Shown here one piece after another: positions 31,360-39,438 of a stretch of DNA of 52,734 bases. The stretch is taken from assembly GCA_003152275.1 (NCBI GenBank), contig PLZU01000064.1, positions 5,767 through 58,500 on the forward strand. The letters run 5' to 3'. Source of the stretch: Actinomycetota bacterium. GTDB taxonomy: Bacteria; Actinomycetota; Thermoleophilia; Gaiellales; Gaiellaceae. The notes below the pieces were generated by a model. The model ran no database searches. It saw only the letters and a program-made list of their open reading frames with translations, and was not told the DNA's origin. Both the position numbers and the translations under genes were made by a program. Within the stretch, counting starts at the first letter, position 1, and the number at the start of each line of letters is the position of its first letter.

Positions 31360-31379
31360 TGTAGAGCCGTGTAGAAGCG
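31360..31379 (+). repeat. TGTAGA doublet, right copy
   Basis: TGTAGA and TGTAGAAGCG with a 10-bp period, 17/20 identical to 19614-19633. It lies 40 bp upstream of the HEPN gene start and 42 bp upstream of the plus-strand gene at 31421, where an operator would act on both. Confidence 0.5.
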
Positions 31380-31420
31380 CCCTCCCTAGAGCGCTCGGGC
31401 CCGGGATAGGGTTGCGGGTC

Positions 31421-31606
31421 GTGTACCGCTACAAGCTCCACACAGCGGACGGGAGCGACGCAGGCGAAGCGCACTATGCGGTCATGGTCGAGCCGGGCGA
31501 GACGATCCGCACCGGCGACGGCCGAATGCTGCGCGTACTCGACGTCGTGCCGGTACTCGAGAACGACTCGGCGTTCGTCGGCCTGCTGCAGGTCGAGCCG
31601 GCCTAG
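31421..31606 (+). CDS. 61-residue conserved-looking small protein
   Basis: GTG start; beta-rich: VYRYKLHTADGSDAGEAHYA, VMVEPGETIRTGDGRMLRVLD and FVGLLQVEPA. It resembles small proteins common in host actinobacterial chromosomes rather than phage genes, so it may have been picked up from a host. Frame open upstream to 31325 without a better start. It overlaps the STAS-like gene tail-to-tail by 4 nt. Function unknown. Confidence 0.6.
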   Translation: MYRYKLHTADGSDAGEAHYAVMVEPGETIRTGDGRMLRVLDVVPVLENDSAFVGLLQVEPA

Positions 31607-31887
31607 CCGGCGGCTTGCGAGGTGCGGCCAGCTCGAACGAATCGAATGATCGCCTCGAGAGTTGGATCGACGTCGACGAACTCGATGAGGCCCTGCTGCA
31701 CGAGGCTGTCGTCGACCTTTGCGAAGATTTCATCCGCGAACGACGGCGACATCGCCTCGACGCCCGCGAAGCTGACGACGACCCCCTCTCCAGCAGCGGC
31801 CGCGGAAGTAATACGTTCGCGCACCTGCTGACCGATCGACCGGCTCGTCAGCACGCTTCCGAGCTCTGCGGCTAGATCAACTGTCAT
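31603..31887 (-). CDS. STAS-like domain protein (DUF4325)
   Basis: 94 residues from ATG (31887). GEGVVVSFAGVEAMSPSFADEIF and VDDSLVQQGLIEFVDVD match the STAS-like DUF4325 fold, where a conserved polar loop (MSPSFADE) lies at the place of the phosphorylatable serine of SpoIIAA. It overlaps the upstream GHKL ATPase gene by 11 nt, so the two are made together. I infer a partner-switching or sensing pair. DUF4325 members elsewhere are of unknown role. Confidence 0.75.
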   Translation of the reverse strand: MTVDLAAELGSVLTSRSIGQQVRERITSAAAAGEGVVVSFAGVEAMSPSFADEIFAKVDDSLVQQGLIEFVDVDPTLEAIIRFVRAGRTSQAAG

Positions 31888-32791
31888 CTGGGGGGCCGAA
31901 TTCGCGAGTAAGGATCTCATTGATATCCAGGGGATTGTCAGTTCGAGCCCTCAGCGCGACCATCGTTCCGGGGAAGTAAATTTCACGTTCGAAAGCGAAT
32001 TCCTCTACTCCGGAAAAGACAGCCCCGTGTCCGGACCGGATGGCGAGCGTACCACCGTTCGCCTCCATCAGCAGGTTGGCAACGAACAACCCGGTGCCGC
32101 CATTCCTCTCCGGCGTGGCCGAGACGTACTTCTTGAGGGCCAGCCTGATCGCGTCCACATCGGAGGAAACGTCGGCATATGCGGGGTTTTGCTTGAGGCT
32201 CGCCTGAATTCCGACCCCGAGGTCGACGATCGCAATCTCGAACTTACGCTTCTTCGGATATCCCTGCGCCGCGGCCACCCCACCGATCGGCGAGGCAGCA
32301 TGGTGAACAACGTTCTCGGCAATCTCATCGAGTGCGATGCGTAGCGAGGCGATGGAGTGGCGGTCTGCCGGCATCCGCTCGCCGAGCGCGGCGACCATAT
32401 CGGCGCAGACTCGGTGATAGTCATCGGCACCGCTGAACATCCGCGCAGGCCGAAAGCCGACGTCGTCGCGCCGCTCGAAGGGCTCCTCCTGCTCTTCCCG
32501 CGTGATCAGGCGAACGAAGTCCATGCGCATGAGATATCTCGCCGTCAACGGTGAACGCGGCCCGTCGACCGTGCTTCCCTCTTCGAGCAACCCCTCCTCC
32601 ACAAGACGGACAGCGACAGCGGTTAGGAGAGCTAGCGCCGCAGGGCATACGTGTGCCAACCGAGCGAGGTCGATCGTGACCCGCGCCGGACTGTCCATCT
32701 CGATCAGGTTTTGGAGTTGCCTGACGAGCCGGTCCATTTGCTCGATCGGGTAACCGCCCGAAAGTTCGGCCCGAACCTCTTCAACCGCCAT
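31877..32791 (-). CDS. STAS-like/GHKL ATPase two-domain protein
   Basis: 304 residues from ATG (32791). Residues ~30-75 (ARVTIDLARLAHVCPAALAL) resemble a STAS-type strand-helix unit. The C-terminal ~150-300 is a HATPase_c domain: N box LDEIAENVVHHA, G1 VDLGVGI, G2 NGGTGLFVANLL. There is no phospho-acceptor His domain or sensor, so it is not a classical kinase. Such ATPases act as anti-sigma-like kinases or as effectors in defence. A longer frame to 32872 exists without ribosome signals. Rightmost gene of the element, about 140 bp from attR. Confidence 0.78.
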   Translation of the reverse strand: MAVEEVRAELSGGYPIEQMDRLVRQLQNLIEMDSPARVTIDLARLAHVCPAALALLTAVAVRLVEEGLLEEGSTVDGPRSPLTARYLMRMDFVRLITREEQEEPFERRDDVGFRPARMFSGADDYHRVCADMVAALGERMPADRHSIASLRIALDEIAENVVHHAASPIGGVAAAQGYPKKRKFEIAIVDLGVGIQASLKQNPAYADVSSDVDAIRLALKKYVSATPERNGGTGLFVANLLMEANGGTLAIRSGHGAVFSGVEEFAFEREIYFPGTMVALRARTDNPLDINEILTREFGPPDDS

Positions 32792-32808
32792 CGTGTCAAT
32801 CGTATGTA

Positions 32809-32829
32809 TGCGCCCCAGTCGTGCCCCAG
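32809..32829 (+). repeat. GCCCCAG doublet, right copy
   Basis: GCCCCAG at 32812-32818 and 32823-32829 (11-bp period), about 105 bp from attR. Identical over 21 bp to the inverted central copy and similar to the copy about 60 bp inside attL. Confidence 0.6.
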
Positions 32830-32933
32830 TCGCTGCCCGGATGGTGCGGTTCAGAGCGGCCAGTAGCGGCAACCGCAGCGCACCGCGAAACGCCCGGAAT
32901 CCCGCCGTCTTGTTGGGATCCCAGGCGTTTCAC

Positions 32934-32981
32934 GAGAGCGGACGACGGGATTCGAACCCGCGACACCTGGCTTGGGAAGCC
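32934..32981. repeat. attR: 48-bp direct repeat
   Basis: Identical to attL and forming the 3' part of the intact tRNA-Gly. The GGATCCCAGGC block recurs at 32916-32926, so the ancestral identity probably spanned 66 bp with a changed 7-nt segment. Confidence 0.95.
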
Positions 32982-33009
32982 AGTGCTCTACCAACTGAGC
33001 TACGTCCGC
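32937..33009 (-). tRNA. tRNA-Gly (anticodon CCC), integration site
   Basis: 73 nt: acceptor GCGGACG/CGTCCGC, D-arm GCTC...GAGC, anticodon stem CTGGC/GCCAG with loop TTCCCAA (CCC), T-arm GCGGG TTCGAAT CCCGT. Its 3' part is supplied by the element. A -10-like TAGAAT lies at 33025-33030 (minus strand). Confidence 0.96.
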
Positions 33010-33115
33010 GTGCGGCGGAGGCGGATTCTACCGCGCCCCAAGAAACCACCTCGTCGGCCCGCTGCCGGAATACTTCCGGCTGATGACCAAACCGGACCGA
33101 GGGAGAAGGAGAGCG

Positions 33116-34141
33116 ATGGCCACCGAGCTGCACGAGACCGCCAGGGCGCTCGTCGCCGAGGGGAAGGGAATCCTCGCCGCGGACGAGAGCACCGGCACGA
33201 TCACCAAGCGCTTCGACTCGATCGGGCTCGAGTCGACCGAGGAGAACCGGCGCACGTACCGCGAACTCCTCTTCACGACCCCCGGCGTCGAGGAATACAT
33301 CAGCGGCGTCATCCTCTACGACGAGACGATTCGCCAAAGCGCGCTCGACGGAACGCCGTTCCCGAAGCTGCTCGCAGCGAAGGGCGTCATCCCTGGCATC
33401 AAGGTTGACGAAGGCGCAAAGCCGCTCGCCCACGCCGAGGGCGAGACGATCACCGAGGGTCTGGACGGGCTTCGCGGCCGGCTCGAGGAGTACTACGGCC
33501 TCGGCGCGCGTTTTGCGAAATGGCGCGCGACGTACACGATCACCGATTCGCTCCCGAGCGAGTACTGCATCTGGACGAACGCGCACGCGCTCGCACGCTA
33601 TGCCGCGCTTTGTCAGGAGGCCAACATCGTCCCGATCGTCGAGCCGGAAGTGTTGATGGACGGCACCCACACGATCGAGCGGGCATACCACGTCACGTCG
33701 CGTGTTCTCTTCGCGCTCTATACCGAGCTCTTCGACCAGCGGGTCGACGTCGCCGGCAGCCTGCTCAAGCCGAACATGGTGCTGTCGGGCTACGAAGCAT
33801 CGAACCGCGCCGGCATCGACGACGTCGCCGACTGGTCGTTGAAATGCTTCTACAAGCACGTGCCTGCTGCCGTACCTGGCATCGTGTTCCTCTCCGGCGG
33901 GCAGTCGGACAAAGACGCCACGGCGCACCTGAACGCGATGAACGCGAAAGGACCGCACCCTTGGCAGCTGTCGTTCTCCTACGGGCGCGCGTTGCAGGCG
34001 CCGACCCTGAAGGCATGGGGCGGCAAGCCCGCGAACGTCGAGGCCGGCCAGCGCGCGTACTACCACCGCGCGAAGATGAACAGTGCGGCCCGCACGGGGA
34101 TGTACGCGCCCGAACTCGAGCGCGAGGCGGTAACGGCCTAG
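33116..34141 (+). CDS. Class I fructose-bisphosphate aldolase
   Basis: 341 residues of the animal/plant-type class I family. [16 protein letters not shown] near the N-terminus, [16 protein letters not shown] (catalytic Glu), and the Schiff-base lysine in [13 protein letters not shown] (~residue 225), then [19 protein letters not shown]. It splits or forms fructose 1,6-bisphosphate without a metal ion. ATG at 33116 has GGGAGAAGGAG upstream. It meets glpX tail-to-tail (4-nt overlap), placing glycolytic and gluconeogenic enzymes side by side. Confidence 0.95.
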   Translation: MATELHETARALVAEGKGILAADESTGTITKRFDSIGLESTEENRRTYRELLFTTPGVEEYISGVILYDETIRQSALDGTPFPKLLAAKGVIPGIKVDEGAKPLAHAEGETITEGLDGLRGRLEEYYGLGARFAKWRATYTITDSLPSEYCIWTNAHALARYAALCQEANIVPIVEPEVLMDGTHTIERAYHVTSRVLFALYTELFDQRVDVAGSLLKPNMVLSGYEASNRAGIDDVADWSLKCFYKHVPAAVPGIVFLSGGQSDKDATAHLNAMNAKGPHPWQLSFSYGRALQAPTLKAWGGKPANVEAGQRAYYHRAKMNSAARTGMYAPELEREAVTA

Positions 34142-35127
34142 CGGTAGTCGAGGCCGGTCAGCGCTGAGAGCTTCTCGAGTGAGTGCGTCGCCGCCACGCG
34201 GCGAACGGTGCCCGAGCGTGAGCGCATGACGATCGAGTCGGTCTCGATGCCGTTGTGGCTGTAGTGCACGCCGCGGAGCAGCGCTCCTGTCGTCACGCCC
34301 GTCGCTGCGACAAAGACGTCGTCCCCCGAGACGAGATCGTCGGTGTGCAGCACGCGCTCCGGGTCGAGCCCGCCGGCGATGAGCGCCTGACGTTCTTCCT
34401 CGTCGCGCGGCCAGAGCCGTCCCTGGATCCCGCCGCCGACGCACTTCAGCGCAGCCGCGGAGATGACGCCTTCGGGCGTGCCGCCGATCCCGTAGAGCAT
34501 GTCGACCCCCGTACCCGGGCGCGCCGCAGCGATCGCCGGGGCGACGTCGCCGTCGCGGATCAGCCGGACGCGAGCGCCCGCCGCGCGTAGCTCGGCAATC
34601 AGCGCCTCGTGGCGGTCTCGCTCGAGGACGACGACGTCGACCTCGCGCGGCGTCTTCCCCAGCGCCTTCGCGACGGCCTGCACGTTCTCCGTCGGACTCT
34701 TCGTGATGTCGATCACCGCGAGCGCGCGCGGACCGACCGCGATCTTCTCCATGTAGAACGCCGCACCCGGGAAGAGCATCGTGCCGCGCTCGGCGACCGC
34801 GATCACGGCGATTGCGTTCGGCTGGCCGAGCGCGGTAAGGCGCGTGCCCTCGAGCGGATCGACGGCGACGTCGACCTCGGGGCCCTCCCCGCTACCGACC
34901 TCCTCGCCGTTGTAGAGCATCGGCGCTTCGTCCTTTTCGCCCTCGCCGATCACGACCACGCCGCGCATGCGCACCGTGTCGAGCACCACACGCATCGCGT
35001 CGACCGCCGCACCGTCGGCGGCCTCCTTCTCGCCGCGCCCGATCCAGCGGGCGGCGGCCATCGCACCGGCCTCCGTGACGCGCACGAGCTCGAGCGCGAT
35101 GTTCCGATCCGGGGCCCGCCTACTCAC
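34138..35127 (-). CDS. glpX: Class II fructose-1,6-bisphosphatase
   Basis: 329 residues. Li+-sensitive phosphatase-fold motifs: [36 protein letters not shown] (metal ligands), [21 protein letters not shown], and a C-terminal [16 protein letters not shown]. It hydrolyses fructose 1,6-bisphosphate in gluconeogenesis. Normal length. The ATG is preceded by a short gap to argS, which reads in the same direction, so argS and glpX may be cotranscribed. Confidence 0.95.
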   Translation of the reverse strand: MSRRAPDRNIALELVRVTEAGAMAAARWIGRGEKEAADGAAVDAMRVVLDTVRMRGVVVIGEGEKDEAPMLYNGEEVGSGEGPEVDVAVDPLEGTRLTALGQPNAIAVIAVAERGTMLFPGAAFYMEKIAVGPRALAVIDITKSPTENVQAVAKALGKTPREVDVVVLERDRHEALIAELRAAGARVRLIRDGDVAPAIAAARPGTGVDMLYGIGGTPEGVISAAALKCVGGGIQGRLWPRDEEERQALIAGGLDPERVLHTDDLVSGDDVFVAATGVTTGALLRGVHYSHNGIETDSIVMRSRSGTVRRVAATHSLEKLSALTGLDYR

Positions 35128-35149
35128 GCGCCGGAATCCTACTCCCGTC

Positions 35150-36655
35150 CTACATCCGCTCGGGTGCTTCGACCCCGATGAGGTCGAGACAGCGTGCGAT
35201 CACGGTCTGCGTCGCGCGGCAGAGCGCGAGCCGGAAGGCCTGCTGCTCGCTCTCGAGAACGCGATGCTCGTGGTAGAAGCGGTGAAAGTCGTCGGCAACA
35301 CGGATTGCGTACTGCGGGATCCCCTGTGGCCCGCGCTTCTCTGCCGCGTCGGCGGCGACTGCCGGCAGCTCGGCGAGCCGCTTGATCAGCTCGCGCTCCT
35401 CCACCGCGAGCCCACCGATTAGATCCGCAGAGACCTTCGCGTCGCCGGCGTTGCGGATGATTCCCGCGATGCGCGCGTGCGCGTACTGCACGTAGTAGAC
35501 CGGATTCTTCTGTGACTTCTCCGCCGCGAGATCGACGTCGATCTCGATCGTCTGGTCGGGCCCGCTCTTGACGAGATACCACCGCGCGGCATCGACGCCG
35601 ATCTCGTCCATGAAGTCGTCGAGAAACACGACGTCACCGCGCCGCTTGGACATCTTCGTCTGCTCTCCACCCCGGGTCAGGTGGACGAGTTGATACAGCA
35701 GCACCTCAACGCGGTTCGGGTCGTAGCCGAGCATGCGCGCGATGGCGGCGTACCAATTGCGCGTGCCGTGGTGGTCGGCGCCGAGGACGTAGATCGCGCG
35801 ATCGATGCCGCGCTCGAGCTTGTCGACGAGATACGCGACGTCTGCTGCGCGGTAGGTCGCCGCGCCTCCGTCCGAACGGATGAGCACGCGGTCCTCCTCG
35901 TCACCGTATGTCGACGACCGTGCCCACAACGCCCCGTCCTGCTCGTACGTGTCGAGCCGCGGCAGCAAGTCGGACAGCCGCTCCTCGAGCACGCTCTGCC
36001 GCGCCCACGAGTCGAAATGAACGCGGAACCGCTTGAGCGACGCCTCAATGCTGCGCAGCATCTCCGCGACCGGGTCGCCCGGCCGCTCCGCAAGCTCCTT
36101 GACGTACGCCCCATGGTAGCCGTCTTCCGGCGGCTCTTCCCCACGCCGCGCGGCTTCAACGGAAGCGCGAAAGCGGTCCATCTGCGCACCGGTGTCGTTG
36201 TAGTAGTACTCGCGCGAGACGTCGTGGCCCGCGAAGGCGAGCAGACGCGCGACGGAGTCTCCGTACGCGCCGTTCCGCGCGTGCGCGACGGTGATCGGTC
36301 CTGTCGGATTCGCGGACACCATCTCGACTTGCACTCGCTCACGCCGCTCGGGCCAGCCACAGCCGAACTCTTCGCCTGCGTCGAGGATCGCGCGAAGGGC
36401 GCCGACGAACCAGGCGTCAACAAGGAACAGATTGACGAAGCCGGGGCCGGCGATCTCTGCGTGCTCGACTTCCGGCAGTGCCTGCGCGGTCTCGACAAGC
36501 TCTGTGGCGATCTCACGCGGCGCCTGCCGGCGCGCCCCTGCAAGCCGAAGCGCAGCGTTTGTGGCGTAGTCGCCGTGCTCCGCGTCACTCGGCCGCTCGA
36601 GCGTGACGCCAGTGCCGACGAGTGACGCGAGAGCGCTGACGGGATCAGTCGACAA
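35150..36655 (-). CDS. argS: Arginyl-tRNA synthetase
   Basis: 501 residues, shorter than the usual 550-590. N-terminal add-1 domain is reduced ([19 protein letters not shown]), then [20 protein letters not shown], where the HIGH signature has only its second His, the tRNA-binding Y-x-D region and [14 protein letters not shown]. The anticodon domain ends in [17 protein letters not shown] with the terminal Met typical of ArgRS. It charges tRNA-Arg, an isoacceptor of which is encoded at 12477. Start overlaps the end of the channel gene by 11 nt. Confidence 0.93.
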   Translation of the reverse strand: MSTDPVSALASLVGTGVTLERPSDAEHGDYATNAALRLAGARRQAPREIATELVETAQALPEVEHAEIAGPGFVNLFLVDAWFVGALRAILDAGEEFGCGWPERRERVQVEMVSANPTGPITVAHARNGAYGDSVARLLAFAGHDVSREYYYNDTGAQMDRFRASVEAARRGEEPPEDGYHGAYVKELAERPGDPVAEMLRSIEASLKRFRVHFDSWARQSVLEERLSDLLPRLDTYEQDGALWARSSTYGDEEDRVLIRSDGGAATYRAADVAYLVDKLERGIDRAIYVLGADHHGTRNWYAAIARMLGYDPNRVEVLLYQLVHLTRGGEQTKMSKRRGDVVFLDDFMDEIGVDAARWYLVKSGPDQTIEIDVDLAAEKSQKNPVYYVQYAHARIAGIIRNAGDAKVSADLIGGLAVEERELIKRLAELPAVAADAAEKRGPQGIPQYAIRVADDFHRFYHEHRVLESEQQAFRLALCRATQTVIARCLDLIGVEAPERM

Positions 36656-37667
36656 CGGTCTGCCGCCGGGCGAACAGGTCCTCGAGGCGTTGCAGTTCTT
36701 CGGTCGTGCCGACGCCGACGATCACGTCGCCCGACTCGATCACTGCGTCCGGCTCGGGCGTCGTGTCGAACGTGCCATCGCGCTTGCGCAGGGCGACGAT
36801 GATCGCGCCGGTGTGGTGGCGTACCCGGATTTCGCGGATGGACTTCCCGGCGTTCGCGCACGTCCCGTGCACCTCGATCTCCGCCATGTGCAGATCGGGC
36901 CCGGTCGCCGTCGTCACAGCGTCGAGGAACGCGGTCACCTGCGGCTTCAGGACAAGGTTGGCCATCGTGCGGCCCGCCGCCGTGTACGGCATGACGACGC
37001 GGTCTGCGCCCGCGAGCTTGAGCTTCTTCTCCGCGTCGGTGTCTGATCCGCGCGCGACGATCTGGATGTCCGGCCGCACGGAGCGCGCCGAAAGCGTCAC
37101 GTACAGGTTGTCGGCGTCGTCGTCGGAGGCGACAACGATCCCGCGCGCGCGTTCGATTCCTGCCTTCTGCAAGTCCTCGTCTTCGGTCGCGTCGCCGAGG
37201 ATCAGAAGCTCGTCGTGCTCCTGCGCAGCGTTGACCGCTTCCTCGCTGTGGTCGAGCACGACGAACGACACGCGCGCGGCGCGAAATTCGTCGGCCACCT
37301 GACGGCCCACGCGGCCGTAACCGCAGATGATGAAGTGGTCGCGCAGGCGCTCGATCGTTCGCTCCCTTCGCCGTTCGGATAAGACGCCGGTCAGGACTCC
37401 GCCGGCGATCGCCTCGACGATAACGGCGCCGGCGTACGCGATGATCGTCAAGCCGCAGAGCACGAGCACCATCGAGACCACCCGCGCGCCATCGGAGGCC
37501 GGGATCGTGTCGAGCCCGGCCAGGGTCGCGGTCACGACCGAGCGATAAAAGGCCTGGAACCAGGATTCGCGGAGCGTCTCGTGGAAGCCGAGCGTGCCGC
37601 CGGAGAGCGTCGCGGCGATCGCCGCGAGCACCCGGAGCGTCTGGCGGATGCGGAGGCTGGCCTGCAC
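36645..37667 (-). CDS. K+ channel-like protein with TrkA N and C domains
   Basis: 340 residues. Two membrane helices (~10-28, 62-92) flank a pore loop, FYRSVVTATLAGLDTIPAS, in which TLAGLDT stands where K+ channels have TVGYGD. A Rossmann RCK/TrkA-N domain follows (HFIICGYGRVGRQVADEF, ~112-235), then a TrkA-C domain (~255-335; EPDAVIESGDVIVGVGT). It probably gates cation flux in response to nucleotide or ion binding. The altered filter makes K+ selectivity uncertain. The first methionine is used. It overlaps argS. Confidence 0.83.
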   Translation of the reverse strand: MQASLRIRQTLRVLAAIAATLSGGTLGFHETLRESWFQAFYRSVVTATLAGLDTIPASDGARVVSMVLVLCGLTIIAYAGAVIVEAIAGGVLTGVLSERRRERTIERLRDHFIICGYGRVGRQVADEFRAARVSFVVLDHSEEAVNAAQEHDELLILGDATEDEDLQKAGIERARGIVVASDDDADNLYVTLSARSVRPDIQIVARGSDTDAEKKLKLAGADRVVMPYTAAGRTMANLVLKPQVTAFLDAVTTATGPDLHMAEIEVHGTCANAGKSIREIRVRHHTGAIIVALRKRDGTFDTTPEPDAVIESGDVIVGVGTTEELQRLEDLFARRQTVVD

Positions 37668-37684
37668 GCCTCTAGTATTCCGGC

Positions 37685-37993
37685 GTGGACGACGAGAACG
37701 TTCCCGAGGTGGAACCCGGCGAGCGCCGGCTGAACATCCATCTCGACCCCGCGGACATCGCCGGTGGCTACGCGAACTTCGCGAACATCAGCTTCTCGCG
37801 CTACGAGTTCACCCTGACGTTCGCCCGCATCGAGCACGAGGTCGAGGAGGGCGATGTCCCCGGAGCGGTCGTCGCGCGGATCAACGCCTCGCCACGATTC
37901 GTCGAGGAGCTCATCGCAGCGCTTCAGGATTCGTGGTCGAAGTTCCAGACGACCGAGGGCATCCGCAACCTCCCCGAGACACCCGGGCCCTGA
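37685..37993 (+). CDS. DUF3467 protein
   Basis: 102 residues from GTG. RLNIHLDPADIAGGYANFANISFSRYEFTLTFARI is the DUF3467 signature, and FVEELIAALQDSWSKFQ the C-terminal helix. Function of the family is unknown; members are small cytosolic proteins across bacteria and archaea. Divergent from the channel gene (17 bp between starts). Its stop overlaps the presumed CTG start of the next gene. Confidence 0.82.
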   Translation: MDDENVPEVEPGERRLNIHLDPADIAGGYANFANISFSRYEFTLTFARIEHEVEEGDVPGAVVARINASPRFVEELIAALQDSWSKFQTTEGIRNLPETPGP

Positions 37994-38697
37994 GCCTCGC
38001 CCCGTCGTATGCCGTCCTGTGCGCGGTGCAGGCGGCGATTGTCTTGCTGCCGCGCCGTGCCGGCCGTCCTCGCCGGCGCGGTTGGATCGGCATCGTGCTG
38101 CCCGCGGCCGCGCTCGCGATCGGGATCGTCGTGCTCCGCGCCGTCTCGGGTGGGCCGCACGCCCTCGCGCTGCTCGCTGCGATCGCGACGCCGCTCCTCG
38201 CGGCTGCACGGCCGAAGCGCGCCCCGCTGGCTGTCGTCCTCTGGCTCGTCGCGTGGCTCGCGGACGGGCTGCTTGCACAGGGGGCATCGGTCGCGCTCGT
38301 CGCACTCGCTGCGGTGACGGTTGCCGAGCTCGCGGGAGCGCTCGCGCCGCCGTGGTCGCTCGCAGCGGGGCTCATAGCGCTTGCGATCCTCGACATCGTG
38401 CTCGTGTGGGGCACTGCGCAGGTCGGGCCGGCGACAACCGCGCTGCACCATGCAGCGGTGCCGTCCGCCGCAGGCCATCCGCTCCCACGCTTGCAAGATG
38501 CGACGTTCGGGTCGGCGACGATGGGCTGGCTCGACTTCGTCGCGGCTGCACTGCTTGGCGTCGTCGCCCGTGCGCGTCTGCGTGCGGCCGCCGTCACCGG
38601 CGCCGCCGCGGGCGTGTGGGGACTGCTGCTCCTCGTGACACCAACAATCCCAGCGACGGTGCCGGTGCTCGCCGGGCTTCTTGTCGGCAGGCTGTAG
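37990..38697 (+). CDS. Polytopic membrane protein
   Basis: About 235 residues with six or seven hydrophobic segments (LAPSYAVLCAVQAAIVLL, WIGIVLPAAALAIGIVVL, LSLAAGLIALAILDIVLVW region, LDFVAAALLGVVA, VWGLLLLVTPTIPATVP). The start is uncertain: CTG at 37990 overlaps the preceding stop and keeps the first helix, GTG at 38026 would cut into it. Two intramembrane aspartates (AILDIVL and GWLDFVA) recall presenilin-type proteases, but YD, GxGD and PAL signatures are not intact, so no function is assigned. Confidence 0.6.
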   Translation: MSLAPSYAVLCAVQAAIVLLPRRAGRPRRRGWIGIVLPAAALAIGIVVLRAVSGGPHALALLAAIATPLLAAARPKRAPLAVVLWLVAWLADGLLAQGASVALVALAAVTVAELAGALAPPWSLAAGLIALAILDIVLVWGTAQVGPATTALHHAAVPSAAGHPLPRLQDATFGSATMGWLDFVAAALLGVVARARLRAAAVTGAAAGVWGLLLLVTPTIPATVPVLAGLLVGRL

Positions 38698-38699
38698 CG

Positions 38700-39428
38700 A
38701 TGCGTGTCGCCGTCATCTCCGACATTCACGCGAACCTGCATGCACTCGAGGCAGTGCTCGCTGCGCTCGACGCCGACCCGCCTGACGAGCTGTGGTGCCT
38801 GGGTGACCTCGTCGGCTACGGCCCGAAGCCGAACGAGTGCTGCGCGCTCGTCCAGGCGCAAGCAGCCGTCTGCCTCTGTGGGAACCACGACCTCGCCGTG
38901 CGCGGCACGATCGACCTCGCCGAATTCAGCGGTGACGCCGGAACGGCCGCGGCATGGACGCGAGACGTGCTGGGAGACGAGGCGCGCGCCTTCCTCGACG
39001 GCCTCGAGCCATCAGGAAAGGCCGCCGATGTGGCGCTCTTCCACGGGAGCGCACGCGACCCGGTGTGGGAATACGTGCTCTCGGACGAGGCGGCTGTGAC
39101 AACGCTCCTGCTGACCGAAGAACCGCTCGTGCTCGTGGGGCACAGTCATGCCGCACTGCAGGTCGCACTCCGCGACACGGTGCTCGAAGGAGGTCTCGCG
39201 CCGGATGGAACAGAGCTGGAGTTTCGAGATGCGCGCTGGTTGCTCAACCCCGGCTCGGTCGGCCAGCCTCGCGACGGCGATCCGCACGCCGCCTTTCTCC
39301 GCCTCGACCTCGTTACGCGGCGCGCGAGCTTCCGTCGCGTCGCCTACGACATCGAGTTGACGCAGTCGGAGATCCGGGACGCAGGACTGCCGGAGTCGCT
39401 CGCCGAGCGGCTGGCGGTCGGCCAGTGA
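38700..39428 (+). CDS. Calcineurin-like metallophosphoesterase
   Basis: 242 residues with all five metal motifs: VISDIHANLHAL, CLGDLVGYGPKP, LCGNHDLAV, VALFHGSARDP and LVGHSHAAL, then LLNPGSVGQPRDGDPHA. This is the small YfcE/DUF2436-like predicted phosphoesterase type; substrates range from phosphodiesters to nucleotides. ATG at 38700 directly follows the stop of the membrane protein gene, so they form an operon. Substrate unknown. Confidence 0.85.
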   Translation: MRVAVISDIHANLHALEAVLAALDADPPDELWCLGDLVGYGPKPNECCALVQAQAAVCLCGNHDLAVRGTIDLAEFSGDAGTAAAWTRDVLGDEARAFLDGLEPSGKAADVALFHGSARDPVWEYVLSDEAAVTTLLLTEEPLVLVGHSHAALQVALRDTVLEGGLAPDGTELEFRDARWLLNPGSVGQPRDGDPHAAFLRLDLVTRRASFRRVAYDIELTQSEIRDAGLPESLAERLAVGQ

Positions 39429-39438
39429 GGCCCGCGGA

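Larger units (their letters stand above)
16333..32981. mobile_element. 16.6-kb integrated phage-like element in tRNA-Gly(CCC)
   Basis: Bounded by 48-bp identical repeats (16333-16380, 32934-32981) equal to the 3' part of tRNA-Gly. The tyrosine integrase lies next to the left end and the intact tRNA is at the right end. Contents are integrase, HTH regulator, tail tape measure, decoration-like protein, terminase large and small subunits and a RepA-like ATPase, with HEPN and STAS/ATPase cargo at the right end. Portal, major capsid, prohead protease domain, connectors and lysis genes were not recognised. Size and content suit a satellite-like element or an eroded siphovirus-type prophage. Confidence 0.92.

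Noticed and set aside
37990-38697. Presenilin-like intramembrane aspartyl protease
   Set aside because: Two aspartates lie in membrane segments, but YD, GxGD and PAL signatures are not intact.
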